Shown here piece after piece: positions 1 through 11,566 of a DNA stretch of 64,000 nucleotides. Made by a program: the position numbers and the translations under genes. The notes under the pieces are model-generated. The model worked only from the letters and a program-made list of their open reading frames with translations. It had not been told where the DNA came from and searched no databases. The stretch is from assembly GCF_025352425.1 (NCBI RefSeq), contig NZ_JANXTI010000008.1, positions 1 through 64,000 on the forward strand. Reading direction: 5' to 3'. The DNA comes from Flavobacterium sp. Its GTDB lineage: Bacteria; Bacteroidota; Bacteroidia; Flavobacteriales; Flavobacteriaceae. Every line of letters starts with the position of its first letter. The stretch's first letter is position 1.

Positions 1-571
1 GTATGTTCCTGCAGGTGTTGGTGTAGCAGTTACTGTTGCTGGTGTGCCTGCACAAACAGGCGCACTGGCTACTGTTACCGTTGGTGTTGGATTGATAACC
101 ACTGTGGTTTGTCCCGGTTGGCTTGGACAGTTTGTAGTAGTATTGGTAATGATAACACTATAAACTCCTGCCGTAGTTGTTGTGAATGTAGCTACATTTC
201 CGGGATTCGTTGCTCCCGATGGGACTGTCCATGCATATGAGTATGTTCCTGCGGGTGTTGGTGTAGCAGTTACTGTAGCTGGTGTGCCGGCACAAACCGG
301 GGCGCTGCTTACTGTTACCGTTGGTGTTGGATTGATAACCACTGTGGTTTGTCCCGGTTGGCTTGGACAACTTGTAGTGGTATTGGTAATGATAACACTA
401 TAAACTCCCGCCGTAGTCGTTGTGAATGTAGCCACATTTCCAGGATTCGTTGCTCCCGATGCAACTGTCCATGCATAAGAGTATGTTCCTGCGGGTGTTG
501 GTGTTGCAGTTACTGTTGCCGGTGTGCCGGCACAAACAGGCGCACTGCTTACTGTTACCGTTGGTTTTGGG
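1..571 (-). repeat. 240-bp tandem repeat (80-aa Ig/PKD-like module), at least 2.4 copies
   Basis: The segment actgttaccgttggt recurs at 71, 311 and 551, an exact 240-bp period. Neighbouring copies differ at only a few positions, for example WTVPSG versus WTVASG. The array continues past the left edge. The near-identity implies recent duplication or homogenisation and makes the copy number prone to change and to misassembly. Confidence 0.93.
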
Positions 572-1620
572 TTTATTGTTATAGTTACAGTTGCTGTATC
601 CGTTGCACATATAGCTGAAGAAACTGTATACGTAAATACATAAGGACTTCCTGCCAAAGTCATGGTTGAGATGTTAAGTGTACCTTGAGAACCATTAGTT
701 GTAGCAATGGGACCTGTCCAAACTCCTGTATTATCTGGTGTTCCACCTAATAAATTAAATAAATCGAATGGAGCAGTGGAAGAAACCTGGTCTATACATA
801 TTCCTCTATTACCATCATTACCTGCATCATTTGGCTCATAAATATTAACTAAAACATCAAGCCTATTACTACTTTCACATGGTGGATCAACTGTAGTCGC
901 ATAGTAATGTTGCCCATTTACAAGTGGAGTCGATGGATCCAAAGGAATTCCAAAAGTAGATGTCGAATACCAATTATTATTACCTGAGGCCACTAAGTCA
1001 TTTATCGTTGGAGGATTGTCATTACAAAACTCCTGAATTGCCGGTCCGGTAGGAACCGGAACAATTCCAACATTTACAAACAGTTGAAGTCTCGAAGTTT
1101 CACATCCTGTGGAGGGATTAGTTTGGCTAATATAATAAATGGTATTATCTGTCAAAACCGCGTTAGGCAATAGAGCAGTTCCACCACTTGGCACCGTATA
1201 CCATCTTAAACCGTTACCCGATATCACGAATTGTGGATTGGATGGAGTTGCCTGGTTGGCGTTAGTAACACAAACGCCTTGAAAATTTGCTCCTGTTGGT
1301 GCAGAATATATTGTAACTACAACACTTTGTCTTGTTGCACAAGGTCCGGTTGCTGCATCTGCAAAATAATCCTCACCATTTGTTAAACCTGTAGCATTTG
1401 ATAAAGCCGGTCCACCAGTTGCATTAGCATACCATTTTATACCCCCACCATTATCCGTTGCAACAAGACTAGCAACTGTAGGTGATTGCGTATCACAGAA
1501 AGTTTGGGTTGCATTTGTTACTGTTGGACATTGAGAATATACAAAATCATTACACCCAAAAAGAGATACTAATAAAACAATATAGAAGTGATAATTTTTA
1601 ACAAGAGTAGTGATTCTCAT
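1..1620 (-). CDS. Ig-like repeat surface protein, N-terminal part (runs off window)
   Basis: The frame is open for 540 codons from the ATG at 1620 to the window edge, so the C-terminus is missing; the ORF track omits it because no stop lies in the window. The N-terminus has a basic start, a hydrophobic core (FYIVLLVSLFG) and a VYSQ signal-peptidase-like site; the LFGC stretch is a weak alternative lipobox. Next come three or four Cys-containing Ig-like modules with SGG/TALL and Y(Y/F)A motifs typical of Bacteroidota gliding/adhesin-type proteins. From about residue 350 there are near-identical 80-residue PKD/Ig-like modules (PVCAGTPATVTATPTPAG). It is most likely a secreted adhesin, and a T9SS sorting domain would be expected off-window. 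Function is inferred from architecture only. Confidence 0.85.
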   Translation of the reverse strand, partial: MRITTLVKNYHFYIVLLVSLFGCNDFVYSQCPTVTNATQTFCDTQSPTVASLVATDNGGGIKWYANATGGPALSNATGLTNGEDYFADAATGPCATRQSVVVTIYSAPTGANFQGVCVTNANQATPSNPQFVISGNGLRWYTVPSGGTALLPNAVLTDNTIYYISQTNPSTGCETSRLQLFVNVGIVPVPTGPAIQEFCNDNPPTINDLVASGNNNWYSTSTFGIPLDPSTPLVNGQHYYATTVDPPCESSNRLDVLVNIYEPNDAGNDGNRGICIDQVSSTAPFDLFNLLGGTPDNTGVWTGPIATTNGSQGTLNISTMTLAGSPYVFTYTVSSAICATDTATVTITINPKPTVTVSSAPVCAGTPATVTATPTPAGTYSYAWTVASGATNPGNVATFTTTTAGVYSVIITNTTTSCPSQPGQTTVVINPTPTVTVSSAPVCAGTPATVTATPTPAGTYSYAWTVPSGATNPGNVATFTTTTAGVYSVIITNTTTNCPSQPGQTTVVINPTPTVTVASAPVCAGTPATVTATPTPAGTY

Positions 1621-2004
1621 AAGCAATTCAATTTTTGACAATTCTTTGCTAATTCTGGTACACTCTTTACATATCCTTCAATTTTCACATCTTATTGGTA
1701 AAAATGATTTAATTTGATATTCGACAGCATACTCCGAGCAAAAAAATACTTCCACTATATTACTCATAATAATAATAATGGAATTTGACTTATTAAAATG
1801 TTATAAACAAAATTATCAACACAATTGCCGATAAATCGATTCGTAAAAATTGATTTATAATATTGAAATCTAATATTTTATGAAATATTAAAATCGAATT
1901 TTAAGGTTATTAAGAATTTAATTTTCATTTAGAAATAAAAAATTTGTTAATAAGTTTACTAACAATCGAAACCTATTAACAATTAGTTGCAAAACTAATA
2001 TGAA
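1621..2004. other. 384-bp intergenic region, very AT-rich
   Basis: No gene is visible. It contains a short TAA microsatellite near 1765 and two small hairpins: ATAAATCGATT/AATTGATTTAT (1831-1858, one G-T pair) and TAATATTT/AAATATTA (1871-1890). These could end the nitronate monooxygenase transcript, but neither is followed by a good U-run on the minus strand. I found no convincing TAnnTTTG box for the adhesin gene. Confidence 0.5.
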
Positions 2005-2949
2005 TTAAAAAGTAATATTCTCGATGCCCTTTGAGACTATTCGAAATTCCTGGATTATGTCATCAATAATAGATTCTACAGATTTTATTTCATGAATTAA
2101 TCCCGCTATTTGGCCTATTTCTAACTCTCCGTCTTCTAAATCTCCTTCAAACATTCCCTTTTTGGCTCTGGCCCGACCCAATAATGCTTTTAACTCTTCG
2201 GCTGTTGGAGACTTTAAATACAAATTTTGGATATCATCGTAAAATTTGTTTTTTATCAATCGTACGGGAGCTAGTTCCTTTAACGTTAATTGGGTATCAC
2301 CTTCCTTAATCTCAGTGATGGTTTTTTTAAAATTATCATGAGAAGAACTTTCAAAAGAAGCTGCAAATCGAGAACCCATTTGCACTCCATCGGCACCGAG
2401 AACCATTGCTGCCAGCATTCCTCTTCCTGAAGCAATTCCCCCCGCAGCTATCAACGGAATATTAATTTGTTCTTTTACCATCGGGATTAAAGTAAACGTA
2501 GTAGTTTCCTCTCTACCATTGTGTCCGCCGGCTTCGAACCCTTCGGCTACGACCGCGTTAACTCCGGCCTCTTGCGCTTTCATGGCAAACTTTGAACTAC
2601 TTACAACATGAACAACTATAATTCCTTTTTCTTTTAAATAACTGGTCCAGGTTTTTGGGTTCCCTGCTGATGTGAAAACAATCTTCACTTCCTCTTCAAT
2701 AATAATCTGAATGATTTCTTCAATATTAGGGTACAACATCGGAACGTTAACTCCAAATGGTTTATCCGTCGCTTTTTTACATTTTTGGATATGTTCACGC
2801 AAAACATCAGGATACATTGAACCCGCACCTATCAATCCTAACCCTCCCGAATTACTCACGGCACTGGCTAATTTGTAACCGCTATTCCAAATCATTCCGC
2901 CTTGAATAATTGGGTATTTTATATTGAAAAGGTGCGTGATTTTATTCAT
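2005..2949 (-). CDS. Nitronate monooxygenase / FabK-like FMN-dependent enzyme
   Basis: This 314-aa TIM-barrel flavoprotein belongs to the NMO (2-nitropropane dioxygenase) family. The N-terminal YPIIQGGM motif, the central EGFEAGGHNG motif with the candidate catalytic His143, and the phosphate-binding AAGGIASGRG/LGADGVQMGSRF segment are all present, and the length is normal. Family members oxidise alkyl nitronates or act as enoyl-ACP reductase (FabK); sequence alone does not separate the two. The gene stands alone, 48 bp downstream of the T9SS subtilase on the same strand. Start ATG at 2949 places the first beta-strand directly at the N-terminus, as expected. Confidence 0.85.
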   Translation of the reverse strand: MNKITHLFNIKYPIIQGGMIWNSGYKLASAVSNSGGLGLIGAGSMYPDVLREHIQKCKKATDKPFGVNVPMLYPNIEEIIQIIIEEEVKIVFTSAGNPKTWTSYLKEKGIIVVHVVSSSKFAMKAQEAGVNAVVAEGFEAGGHNGREETTTFTLIPMVKEQINIPLIAAGGIASGRGMLAAMVLGADGVQMGSRFAASFESSSHDNFKKTITEIKEGDTQLTLKELAPVRLIKNKFYDDIQNLYLKSPTAEELKALLGRARAKKGMFEGDLEDGELEIGQIAGLIHEIKSVESIIDDIIQEFRIVSKGIENITF

Positions 2950-2997
2950 TTATGCTGAATTAATTTACTGCGTCAGTTAACGTCGCTTGTCTCAATA

Positions 2998-4623
2998 TTA
3001 ATTTTTAATGATTTTTCCAGTTTGCACAAATGAATTGCTTTTTATTTTATAGAAATAAATTCCGGAATTGATGTTTTCCATTGAAAATGATGTGTCCGAA
3101 TTTTGAATCGCCTTTTCAAAAATAATCTGACCTAAAGTATTGTAAAACCTAATTTTTGCTTCACTAAAAAAAGGCGGAAATGAAATAAAAAGTTCATCAG
3201 AAACCGGATTTGGATATACTAAAAATCTCCCCACTGAATTTTGGTTTACAGAAAGCTGGGCACTATTTAATGCTGATTGAAAATCCGGAATTCCATAGCC
3301 ATATTGATCCGTTGGATTAGCAAATCTATCGGCAGATTGCTTAACAAAATCTACAACTTGTTGGTTAGTTGCCCATGGAATTGCCTGCCAAAAACTAGTA
3401 ACTGCCCCAGCCATGATTGGCCCGGAAAACGAAGTTCCGCTTGCAGTTACAATATTTCCCGAAGTATTAGAAACTACAGAACTTTGTCCTTGTGCCATTA
3501 CATCCGGTTTGACTCTTCCGTCAAATGTAGGTCCAATTGAACTAAAAGTAGCATAGGTTTCATCTGGTTTTACAGCACCAACCGCCAAAACATGTATCGC
3601 ATCGGCAGGAACACCAATATGAGGATCTGCACTATTACCCGAATTTCCTGCACTGGCTATGCAAATCATTCCCCGGCTAAAAGCAATGTCTGCCCCTTTA
3701 GATATATAAGAAGTTATTCCATTAATGTCTTCATAGGTATAGCTATAATTAGGATTGTCATAGTCAAAGTAACCTAAGGAAGTTGTAATCACATCGACAC
3801 CCAAACTGTCTGCAACCTCAGCAGCTTCCACCCAATTGCTTTCTTCAACCGGATTTTCAGAAGCTACATCTTCTGTGATAAACAAGTAGTATTGCGCATC
3901 TGGTGCTGTTCCCACCAATTGATTTTCAACATAGCCGCCCATGGTAGAAAGTACCAAAGTTCCATGTGAGTTTCCTGTGTAAAAATTATTGTTTCTATCT
4001 ACAAAATTATAACCTCCGAGAATTTGATTGTTATCCCGTAATCTTTGAAATGGCGGAACAACATCTACATTCGGAAATCCTGCATCCATCACCGCAATTA
4101 TTTTACCTGTTCCTGTATAATCCAGCTGGTGCAGCAAATGTGCGTTCAGCATTTGAATTTGATTGGCAGAATTACCGTAAGGAAATAAAATAGTAGTTTC
4201 CAAAACCTTATTTATTTTATTGGCAACGGCCGTTTTGGACTTATTTTTCATTTTAGCCGAAGTATTCAGACTTCTATCCGCAAAATAAATATGATCCACA
4301 AAAGATAAAGATGCTAAGTTTTGAATATTTATAATGTCGCCCCGAACATGCACTGCGTTAAACCATTTTGATTTAGCTTTTACTTCTATTCCTGAAGCAG
4401 CGATAATCTCGTCAACATATGGTTGATAAATAGGCACATCTTTTATATCCAAAGCAATTCCCTGATTGGTTCTTCTGTTTAAAGCACGCTGTGAAAGCAT
4501 TTCCAACGGATTGTCAAAATAGAATTGTGCATTGGGTTTGTCTGTAAAATAAACCCAGGCATCTTCCTGAGAATATCCATGAAAACTTAAAAGAAAAAAG
4601 GCAAGGAACAATAGTTTTTTCAT
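2998..4623 (-). CDS. Secreted subtilisin-like serine protease (S8) with T9SS type A sorting domain
   Basis: 541 aa. A signal peptide (MKKLLFLAFFLLSFHGYSQ) is followed by a prodomain-like region to about 150 and an S8 catalytic domain. The triad is visible as Asp180 (AVMDAGFP), His220 (NSHGTLV) and Ser398 (SGTSFSGP), with the oxyanion Asn in SAGNSGN near 327. Residues about 467-541 form a T9SS type A domain (VYPNPVSDEL ... GIYFYKI ... GKIIKN), so the mature enzyme is probably exported by PorSS and attached to or released from the surface. All catalytic residues are intact. The gene lies 26 bp downstream of mnmA and may be cotranscribed. Confidence 0.93.
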   Translation of the reverse strand: MKKLLFLAFFLLSFHGYSQEDAWVYFTDKPNAQFYFDNPLEMLSQRALNRRTNQGIALDIKDVPIYQPYVDEIIAASGIEVKAKSKWFNAVHVRGDIINIQNLASLSFVDHIYFADRSLNTSAKMKNKSKTAVANKINKVLETTILFPYGNSANQIQMLNAHLLHQLDYTGTGKIIAVMDAGFPNVDVVPPFQRLRDNNQILGGYNFVDRNNNFYTGNSHGTLVLSTMGGYVENQLVGTAPDAQYYLFITEDVASENPVEESNWVEAAEVADSLGVDVITTSLGYFDYDNPNYSYTYEDINGITSYISKGADIAFSRGMICIASAGNSGNSADPHIGVPADAIHVLAVGAVKPDETYATFSSIGPTFDGRVKPDVMAQGQSSVVSNTSGNIVTASGTSFSGPIMAGAVTSFWQAIPWATNQQVVDFVKQSADRFANPTDQYGYGIPDFQSALNSAQLSVNQNSVGRFLVYPNPVSDELFISFPPFFSEAKIRFYNTLGQIIFEKAIQNSDTSFSMENINSGIYFYKIKSNSFVQTGKIIKN

Positions 4624-4649
4624 AGCTGTGACTCATTGGAAGCGCTAAT

Positions 4650-5837
4650 TTATGAAATTACTCCTGAACCAACTAATTCATCATCAATATTCCAGGCAAC
4701 AAACTGACCTTCGGTAATAGCTGATTGTGGTTCGTCAAAAGAAACGTACAAACCACTTTTAAATTGATATAAAGTTGCTTTTTGCAAAGCCTGACGGTAA
4801 CGAATACGGGCCATGACCTGCATCGTTTCCCCGTTTTTTAATGCTAAATCCTTTCGTATCCAATGAATTTCTGAAGGTTGAACTTTTAATGTTTTTTTGA
4901 ATAAACCAGGATGATTCGCACCTTGACCGGTATAAATTGCATTTGATTTTACATCAGTAGCAATAATGAAAAGCGCTTCTTTTGTTCCACCAACATTCAA
5001 TCCTTTGCGTTGTCCAATAGTGAAGTAATGTGCGCCCTGATGTTTGCCTACTACTTTTCCATTTTCCGGTGAATAGGATATCGAAGTGGATTCAAAAATT
5101 AGTTTTTCTTCCAAAGAATTAAAATCCGGTTGTTCTTGGTTATATTTAGAATTATCAACGTCAATTTCATAAATCAAACCTTCTTTGGGTTGTAATTGTT
5201 GCTGCAAAAAATCAGGCAAACGAACTTTTCCAATAAAGCATAATCCTTGTGAATCTTTTTTTTCTGCTGTAACCAAATCTAATTTTGCCGCTATATCCCG
5301 AACCTCTGGTTTGGTTAATTCTCCAATTGGAAATAAAGATTTTGCTAATTGTTCCTGCGATAATTGACAAAGAAAATAAGACTGGTCTTTGTTCCCATCT
5401 TTTCCTGCTAATAATTGATAAACAGGTTTTCCATCGACTTTAATTTCTCCTTTTCGGCAATAATGTCCCGTGGCAACATAATCCGCACCAAGGCTTAAAG
5501 CAATTTTCATAAAAACATCAAACTTAATTTCGCGATTGCACAATACATCGGGATTAGGAGTTCGTCCTTGTTCGTATTCCTTGAACATATAGTCCACGAT
5601 TTTTTCTTTGTATTGTTCGCTTAAATCAACTGTTTGGAAAGGAATTCCAAGTTTTTCAGCAACCAAAAGTGCGTCGTTGCTGTCTTCAAGCCACGGACAT
5701 TCATTAGAAATGGTTACCGAATCATCATGCCAATTTTTCATAAAAAGACCAATGACTTCATAGCCTTGCTCTTTTAAAAGATAAGCAGCAACACTCGAAT
5801 CAACCCCACCGGAAAGTCCAACAACTACTCTTTTCAT
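4650..5837 (-). CDS. mnmA: tRNA-specific 2-thiouridylase MnmA
   Basis: MnmA adenylates and thiolates U34 of Lys, Glu and Gln tRNAs. The PP-loop SGGVDSS lies at residues 9-15, and the two catalytic cysteines are Cys100 (NPDVLC) and Cys200 (QGLCFIG). [10 protein letters not shown] marks the following domain. A roughly 30-residue insertion sits before it, which I believe is common in Bacteroidota. The ORF track begins at 5861, but the second Met at 5837 ([11 protein letters not shown]) matches the family start, and the upstream codons fall in a hairpin/-7 box region. 395 aa, full length. Confidence 0.95.
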   Translation of the reverse strand: MKRVVVGLSGGVDSSVAAYLLKEQGYEVIGLFMKNWHDDSVTISNECPWLEDSNDALLVAEKLGIPFQTVDLSEQYKEKIVDYMFKEYEQGRTPNPDVLCNREIKFDVFMKIALSLGADYVATGHYCRKGEIKVDGKPVYQLLAGKDGNKDQSYFLCQLSQEQLAKSLFPIGELTKPEVRDIAAKLDLVTAEKKDSQGLCFIGKVRLPDFLQQQLQPKEGLIYEIDVDNSKYNQEQPDFNSLEEKLIFESTSISYSPENGKVVGKHQGAHYFTIGQRKGLNVGGTKEALFIIATDVKSNAIYTGQGANHPGLFKKTLKVQPSEIHWIRKDLALKNGETMQVMARIRYRQALQKATLYQFKSGLYVSFDEPQSAITEGQFVAWNIDDELVGSGVIS

Positions 5838-5849
5838 TTTAAAACAAAA

Positions 5850-5875
5850 AATTTGCGGCAAAGTTACCGCAAATT
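5850..5875 (-). terminator. Hairpin plus T-run just upstream of mnmA, overlapping a -7 box
   Basis: A perfect 9-bp inverted repeat (AATTTGCGG/CCGCAAATT) encloses an 8-nt loop. On the minus strand it is followed by TTTTGTTTT, so it looks like an intrinsic terminator for the upstream YwqK-like gene. The loop itself reads TAACTTTG, a perfect Bacteroidota -7 promoter box. It may therefore be a terminator, a promoter with a dyad operator, or both. Confidence 0.6.
5859..5866 (-). promoter_or_regulatory. Candidate -7 box TAACTTTG for mnmA
   Basis: It matches TAnnTTTG exactly and lies 21 bp before the chosen mnmA start. I see no TTG at the ideal -33 spacing. It sits in the loop of the hairpin at 5850-5875. 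Confidence 0.4.
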
Positions 5876-5939
5876 CTGTAAAATGGTATACAATAATATC
5901 AGTTAAAACAATTCAACCGTTGGCAAAACTTATTTAGCT

Positions 5940-6713
5940 TCACATTTTGCTTTTCAGTTCTTTTTCCAAGTCGGGATTCGGCTTTTCCGCATCTTTAACT
6001 TCAACCTTAACATCTGACTGACTCGGCATTTTTGGTTTTTTGAAGTTTTTATTTTCGTAGTTCATATTGACATCTTTCAATTTTCCTTTTACAAGCATTT
6101 TCCACATACCTACTTTCTTTCCGTTTTTAAAAAGTCCTTGGGCGGCGACTTGATTATCTACATTTCTAAAAATCGCCAATCCATCGTATTGTCCATTTTT
6201 ATAAATAGATTCCTCAAGTACGATGCCATTTTCGGCATAACTTTTATAAGCTCCGTTTTTGATTCCGTCTTTATAAGTTGTCGCTTCAGCTACTTCACCG
6301 CTTTTATAAAATACTTTTCTCACACCATTCAGTTTTCCATTTACATACTTTTCAAGCGTCATAATTGTTGGCAAATCTTCGTGGTAATATTTCCATTCTC
6401 CATCAAATTGTTTATTGACAACTTTTCCTTCGCTTACTTTATTCTTATTTTGATTGTAAAAAATAGTGTAGCACGAATTGTCTTTGGCATTAAATTCCCT
6501 TGTAGCTATTACGGTTCCTGCTTTGGTATCATCAAAGAATTTGAAAATTCCGGTTTCTTTTCCGTGCTCAAAAGTTCCTTCATACCGAGGTCGTTTTGAT
6601 TCCTCATATACACCTTTCCACAAGCCATTCTTTTTGCCGCCTTCATCCAATTTATTGATGTCCTGGGCGAAACCAATCGATGTTAAAAAAAGTAATGCAA
6701 TAATATATTTCAT
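5940..6713 (-). CDS. Exported MORN/YwqK-type repeat protein, unknown role
   Basis: 257 aa with a clear signal peptide (MKYIIALLFLTSIGFAQ). The body is a run of short beta-hairpin repeats of the form NGxxxxFYKSGEVAEATTYKDGIKNG, the MORN-like or YwqK antitoxin-like repeat. No enzyme motif is seen. The C-terminal 40 residues are Lys/Glu/Pro-rich and probably disordered. Despite the family label toxin-antitoxin system YwqK, no toxin partner is adjacent, so I would not infer a toxin-antitoxin role. It probably acts in the periplasm or envelope. Confidence 0.75.
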   Translation of the reverse strand: MKYIIALLFLTSIGFAQDINKLDEGGKKNGLWKGVYEESKRPRYEGTFEHGKETGIFKFFDDTKAGTVIATREFNAKDNSCYTIFYNQNKNKVSEGKVVNKQFDGEWKYYHEDLPTIMTLEKYVNGKLNGVRKVFYKSGEVAEATTYKDGIKNGAYKSYAENGIVLEESIYKNGQYDGLAIFRNVDNQVAAQGLFKNGKKVGMWKMLVKGKLKDVNMNYENKNFKKPKMPSQSDVKVEVKDAEKPNPDLEKELKSKM

Positions 6714-6776
6714 GATGCAGATTTTTAGTATAACGATAAAATGAGGTTTTTAGTATTCAAAAACAGTTCCAAAAAT

Positions 6777-7577
6777 TTACGACCCCAATTCCATCGCTCT
6801 GTCATTGGCAGCTTTTACCGCTTCAATAATGGTTTTTTCCAATATTCCTTTTTCAAAAATACGCAGAGCACTTTCAGTTGTTCCTCCTTTTGATGCCACT
6901 TTAGCAATCCATTCTTCATTGGATAAAGAATAACTATTTTGGATTGCTACTGAACCCATAAAAGTTTGATTTACTAACAACTCCGCTTCCGATTCATTAA
7001 ATCCTAAATCGACTGCCGCTTTTATCATGGATTGCATAAAATAAAACACATAAGCTGGTCCGCTTCCGGAAATTGCGGTGGCGGCATCAATGAGTTTTTC
7101 ATTTTCTGCATAAACTGACTTTCCGGTAGTGTTTATGAGGTTTTGAATGATGAACAATTCCTTTCTGTCTACATTGGCAGAAGCCGTAAAAACAGTCATT
7201 CCCATTCCGATTTGAGTGGGAATATTTGGCATGGACCGCACTATTTTTGAACAAGAAAGTTGAGTTTCTAATTTAGCTATTGTAATTCCGGCCATAACCG
7301 AAAAAATAATCTGACTGTCTTTTAAGTAAGGCTTAATTGATACTGCCAAAACAGTAAAATCCTGTGGCTTCACGGCTAGAATAACAATGTCAAAATCGCC
7401 TATTTTTTCAGAAACCGAAGTTGAAAAATTGGCTTTCGGAATAGCACTTTCGATTTTGGAAAAATCACTATTTCTGACCAAAACAAAAATATCTTCCGGT
7501 TTGATGAATCGGGAACTGATAAAACTATTAGCATACGTTTTACCCATATTTCCGTGACCAATTATTAGTACTTTCAT
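6777..7577 (-). CDS. proC: Pyrroline-5-carboxylate reductase
   Basis: ProC catalyses the last step of proline synthesis, the NAD(P)H reduction of pyrroline-5-carboxylate. The N-terminal Rossmann motif GHGNMG (residues 7-12), VKPQ in the cofactor domain and the family signature AISGSGPAYVF are present. At 266 aa the length is normal. The gene lies between the YwqK-like gene and the yidC terminator hairpin and appears monocistronic. Confidence 0.95.
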   Translation of the reverse strand: MKVLIIGHGNMGKTYANSFISSRFIKPEDIFVLVRNSDFSKIESAIPKANFSTSVSEKIGDFDIVILAVKPQDFTVLAVSIKPYLKDSQIIFSVMAGITIAKLETQLSCSKIVRSMPNIPTQIGMGMTVFTASANVDRKELFIIQNLINTTGKSVYAENEKLIDAATAISGSGPAYVFYFMQSMIKAAVDLGFNESEAELLVNQTFMGSVAIQNSYSLSNEEWIAKVASKGGTTESALRIFEKGILEKTIIEAVKAANDRAMELGS

Positions 7578-7591
7578 TACGTTTAAAATTA

Positions 7592-7629
7592 AAAACTCTG
7601 TTTAAAGATATGTTTTTAAACAGAGTTTT
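7592..7629 (-). terminator. Intrinsic terminator after yidC
   Basis: A perfect 15-bp inverted repeat (AAAACTCTGTTTAAA/TTTAAACAGAGTTTT) with an 8-nt loop lies 20 bp past the yidC stop and is followed by a T-rich stretch on the minus strand. It separates yidC from proC. Confidence 0.8.
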
Positions 7630-7648
7630 GAAAATGTATTACTGAGAA

Positions 7649-9544
7649 TTATTTCTTTTTATTTTGCAATTGCTTTTGAGCTTCAGCTTGTTCCATCATT
7701 TCCCTCATCTTCTTTTGGAACTTACTTTCGGATTTTACTTTAGTTTTGTTCTCCTGGATTTGAGTATGAATCTTATCGCTATTGATGAAGTATCTTTTAA
7801 TGACCAACATAATTCCAATCGTAATTAAGTTGGAAATAAAGTTATACAAACTCAATCCAGAACCGTAACTATTGAAGAAAATCAACATCATTACCGGGGA
7901 AACATAAATCATGATTTTCATCATCTTCGCCATATCAGGCATACCATCTTGCTGTGGTTGGGCCATCGCCTGGTCACCAGAAGTCATTTTCATGTAAAAG
8001 AAAATCGCGATTGCTGCCAAAATTGGGAACAAACTAATATGGTCACCATATAATGGAATGTTGAAAGGTAATTTTACTATTTGGTCAAAGGATGATAAAT
8101 CGTCTGCCCAAAGGAATCCTTTTTGTCTCAACTCAAATGCTGACGGGAAAAACTGAAACGATGCATACATAAACGGAATTTGTATCAAAGCCGGAATACA
8201 GCCGGCCATTGGATTCACTCCCGCTTTATTGTAAAGCTTCATAGTTTCCTGTTGTTTTTTCATTGGATCTTTTTTGAATTTTTCTCCAATTTCCATAATT
8301 TCGGGACGTAACACTTTCATTTTCGCCTGCGACAAAAATGATTTAAAAGTAATTGGCGACATTGCAATTTTGATCAAAATAGTGAAGACAATAATTGCAA
8401 TTCCTAATCCCATGAACGAGCTTAAAAAGCCGAATAACGGAATGAAAATAAACTTATTTATCCAACCAAAAATTCCCCATCCTAACGGAACAATCTTCTC
8501 AAGATTTCTGTTGTAATTCTTTAAAGTTTTATAATCTGTTGGGCCAAAATACCAACTCATTTTATAATCTAACTCATTATTATTGAAGGCTAACGGAACA
8601 TTAGTTTTGAATTGTTTGGTAAAAGTGGTATCAACTTTTTCGTCTTTGATTAAATTATTCGAATGCAATTTTGAAGTCGCAAATGGCATTTTTGTCAAAA
8701 GAATTGTTGAGAAAAAATGTTGCTTGTAAGCTATATAAGAAACCTTTTCCGGTGTTTCTTCAGCATCTTTTCCCAAACCAACATTATTGTTTTTTCCGTC
8801 TTCATATTCATAACGAATATCCGCAAAACGATTCTCATAAGCGATACTTTTCTCATTGCGAAACGTTTTCAAATCCCATTCTAAATCAATCGGTTTAGAA
8901 GTATTTAAAACAGTATTCAGTCCTTGTGAACGAATATCAAAATCAACTAAATATTTATCTGGTGCCAAAACATATTTGTATTCCAAATACTCATTTGCTC
9001 CTGCTTTTAACTTCATCGAAAGAATTTGGTTCGCTCCTACTTTGGTCAAAGTCGGCTCAAAAAATAAGTCTTTCGTATTTAAAACTCTATTATCTTTTGT
9101 CTGTAACTGAAGATTAAAACTGGCATTATTATCTTTAATCAACTCTACTAATTGCCCTGAATTCTTCTTAAACTTTTCATATTTTTTTAAAATCGCTTCA
9201 ACAACATATCCTCCTTTGTTAGCTATTTTTAAGCGTACAAATTCGTTTTCTAAAGTGGTAAAGTTCTCTTTTGCAGAAGGTAAAGTTGCTGAGTAAGCGA
9301 AGCTTCCTAGTGTGCCTTGAAGTTTTTGAATTTTAACTGAATCAGCAACGGCAGTATCTGTTACGGTTGTAGTAGTTTCTTTTGGAATTGCAGATACAGA
9401 TGTCTTTGCTGCTTTCTCTGTTTTGGCTTTTTCCTGTTGCTCTTTCGCTTCATTATTGCTATTGTTATACATCATCCAAATGATGATAACGAATATCAAA
9501 CCAAAACCGATAATTGTATTAAAATCAAATTTCTTTTCTTCCAT
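7649..9544 (-). CDS. yidC: Membrane protein insertase YidC
   Basis: YidC inserts and folds inner-membrane proteins, alone or with SecYEG. This 631-aa protein has an N-terminal membrane anchor (IIGFGLIFVIIIWMMY), a large periplasmic beta-domain to about residue 345, and the conserved C-terminal multispan Oxa1/YidC core, including a KKQQETMKLY cytoplasmic loop and a PALIQIPFMYASF segment. A Lys/Gln-rich tail may touch the ribosome. It lies 26 bp downstream of pyrG and is probably cotranscribed with it. Confidence 0.95.
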   Translation of the reverse strand: MEEKKFDFNTIIGFGLIFVIIIWMMYNNSNNEAKEQQEKAKTEKAAKTSVSAIPKETTTTVTDTAVADSVKIQKLQGTLGSFAYSATLPSAKENFTTLENEFVRLKIANKGGYVVEAILKKYEKFKKNSGQLVELIKDNNASFNLQLQTKDNRVLNTKDLFFEPTLTKVGANQILSMKLKAGANEYLEYKYVLAPDKYLVDFDIRSQGLNTVLNTSKPIDLEWDLKTFRNEKSIAYENRFADIRYEYEDGKNNNVGLGKDAEETPEKVSYIAYKQHFFSTILLTKMPFATSKLHSNNLIKDEKVDTTFTKQFKTNVPLAFNNNELDYKMSWYFGPTDYKTLKNYNRNLEKIVPLGWGIFGWINKFIFIPLFGFLSSFMGLGIAIIVFTILIKIAMSPITFKSFLSQAKMKVLRPEIMEIGEKFKKDPMKKQQETMKLYNKAGVNPMAGCIPALIQIPFMYASFQFFPSAFELRQKGFLWADDLSSFDQIVKLPFNIPLYGDHISLFPILAAIAIFFYMKMTSGDQAMAQPQQDGMPDMAKMMKIMIYVSPVMMLIFFNSYGSGLSLYNFISNLITIGIMLVIKRYFINSDKIHTQIQENKTKVKSESKFQKKMREMMEQAEAQKQLQNKKK

Positions 9545-9570
9545 AGTACTGCTGAACTTATTTCAGTTCC

Positions 9571-11473
<1,903 letters not shown>

Positions 11474-11566
11474 TTAAAAAACAAATAGAAAAAAGATGAA
11501 AGAGAAAAGATAATTATGTTGGAAAAAGAAATCTATATTCTATGTTCTTTTATCTATATTCCTATT

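Noticed and set aside
182-618. ORFs of 70-89 aa on both strands in the left-edge repeats
   Set aside because: They are shadows of the 240-bp repeat in other frames; the long minus frame starting at 1620 explains the region.
5940-6713. Toxin-antitoxin system suggested by the YwqK family name
   Set aside because: No toxin-like partner is adjacent, and the protein has a signal peptide and only MORN-like repeats.
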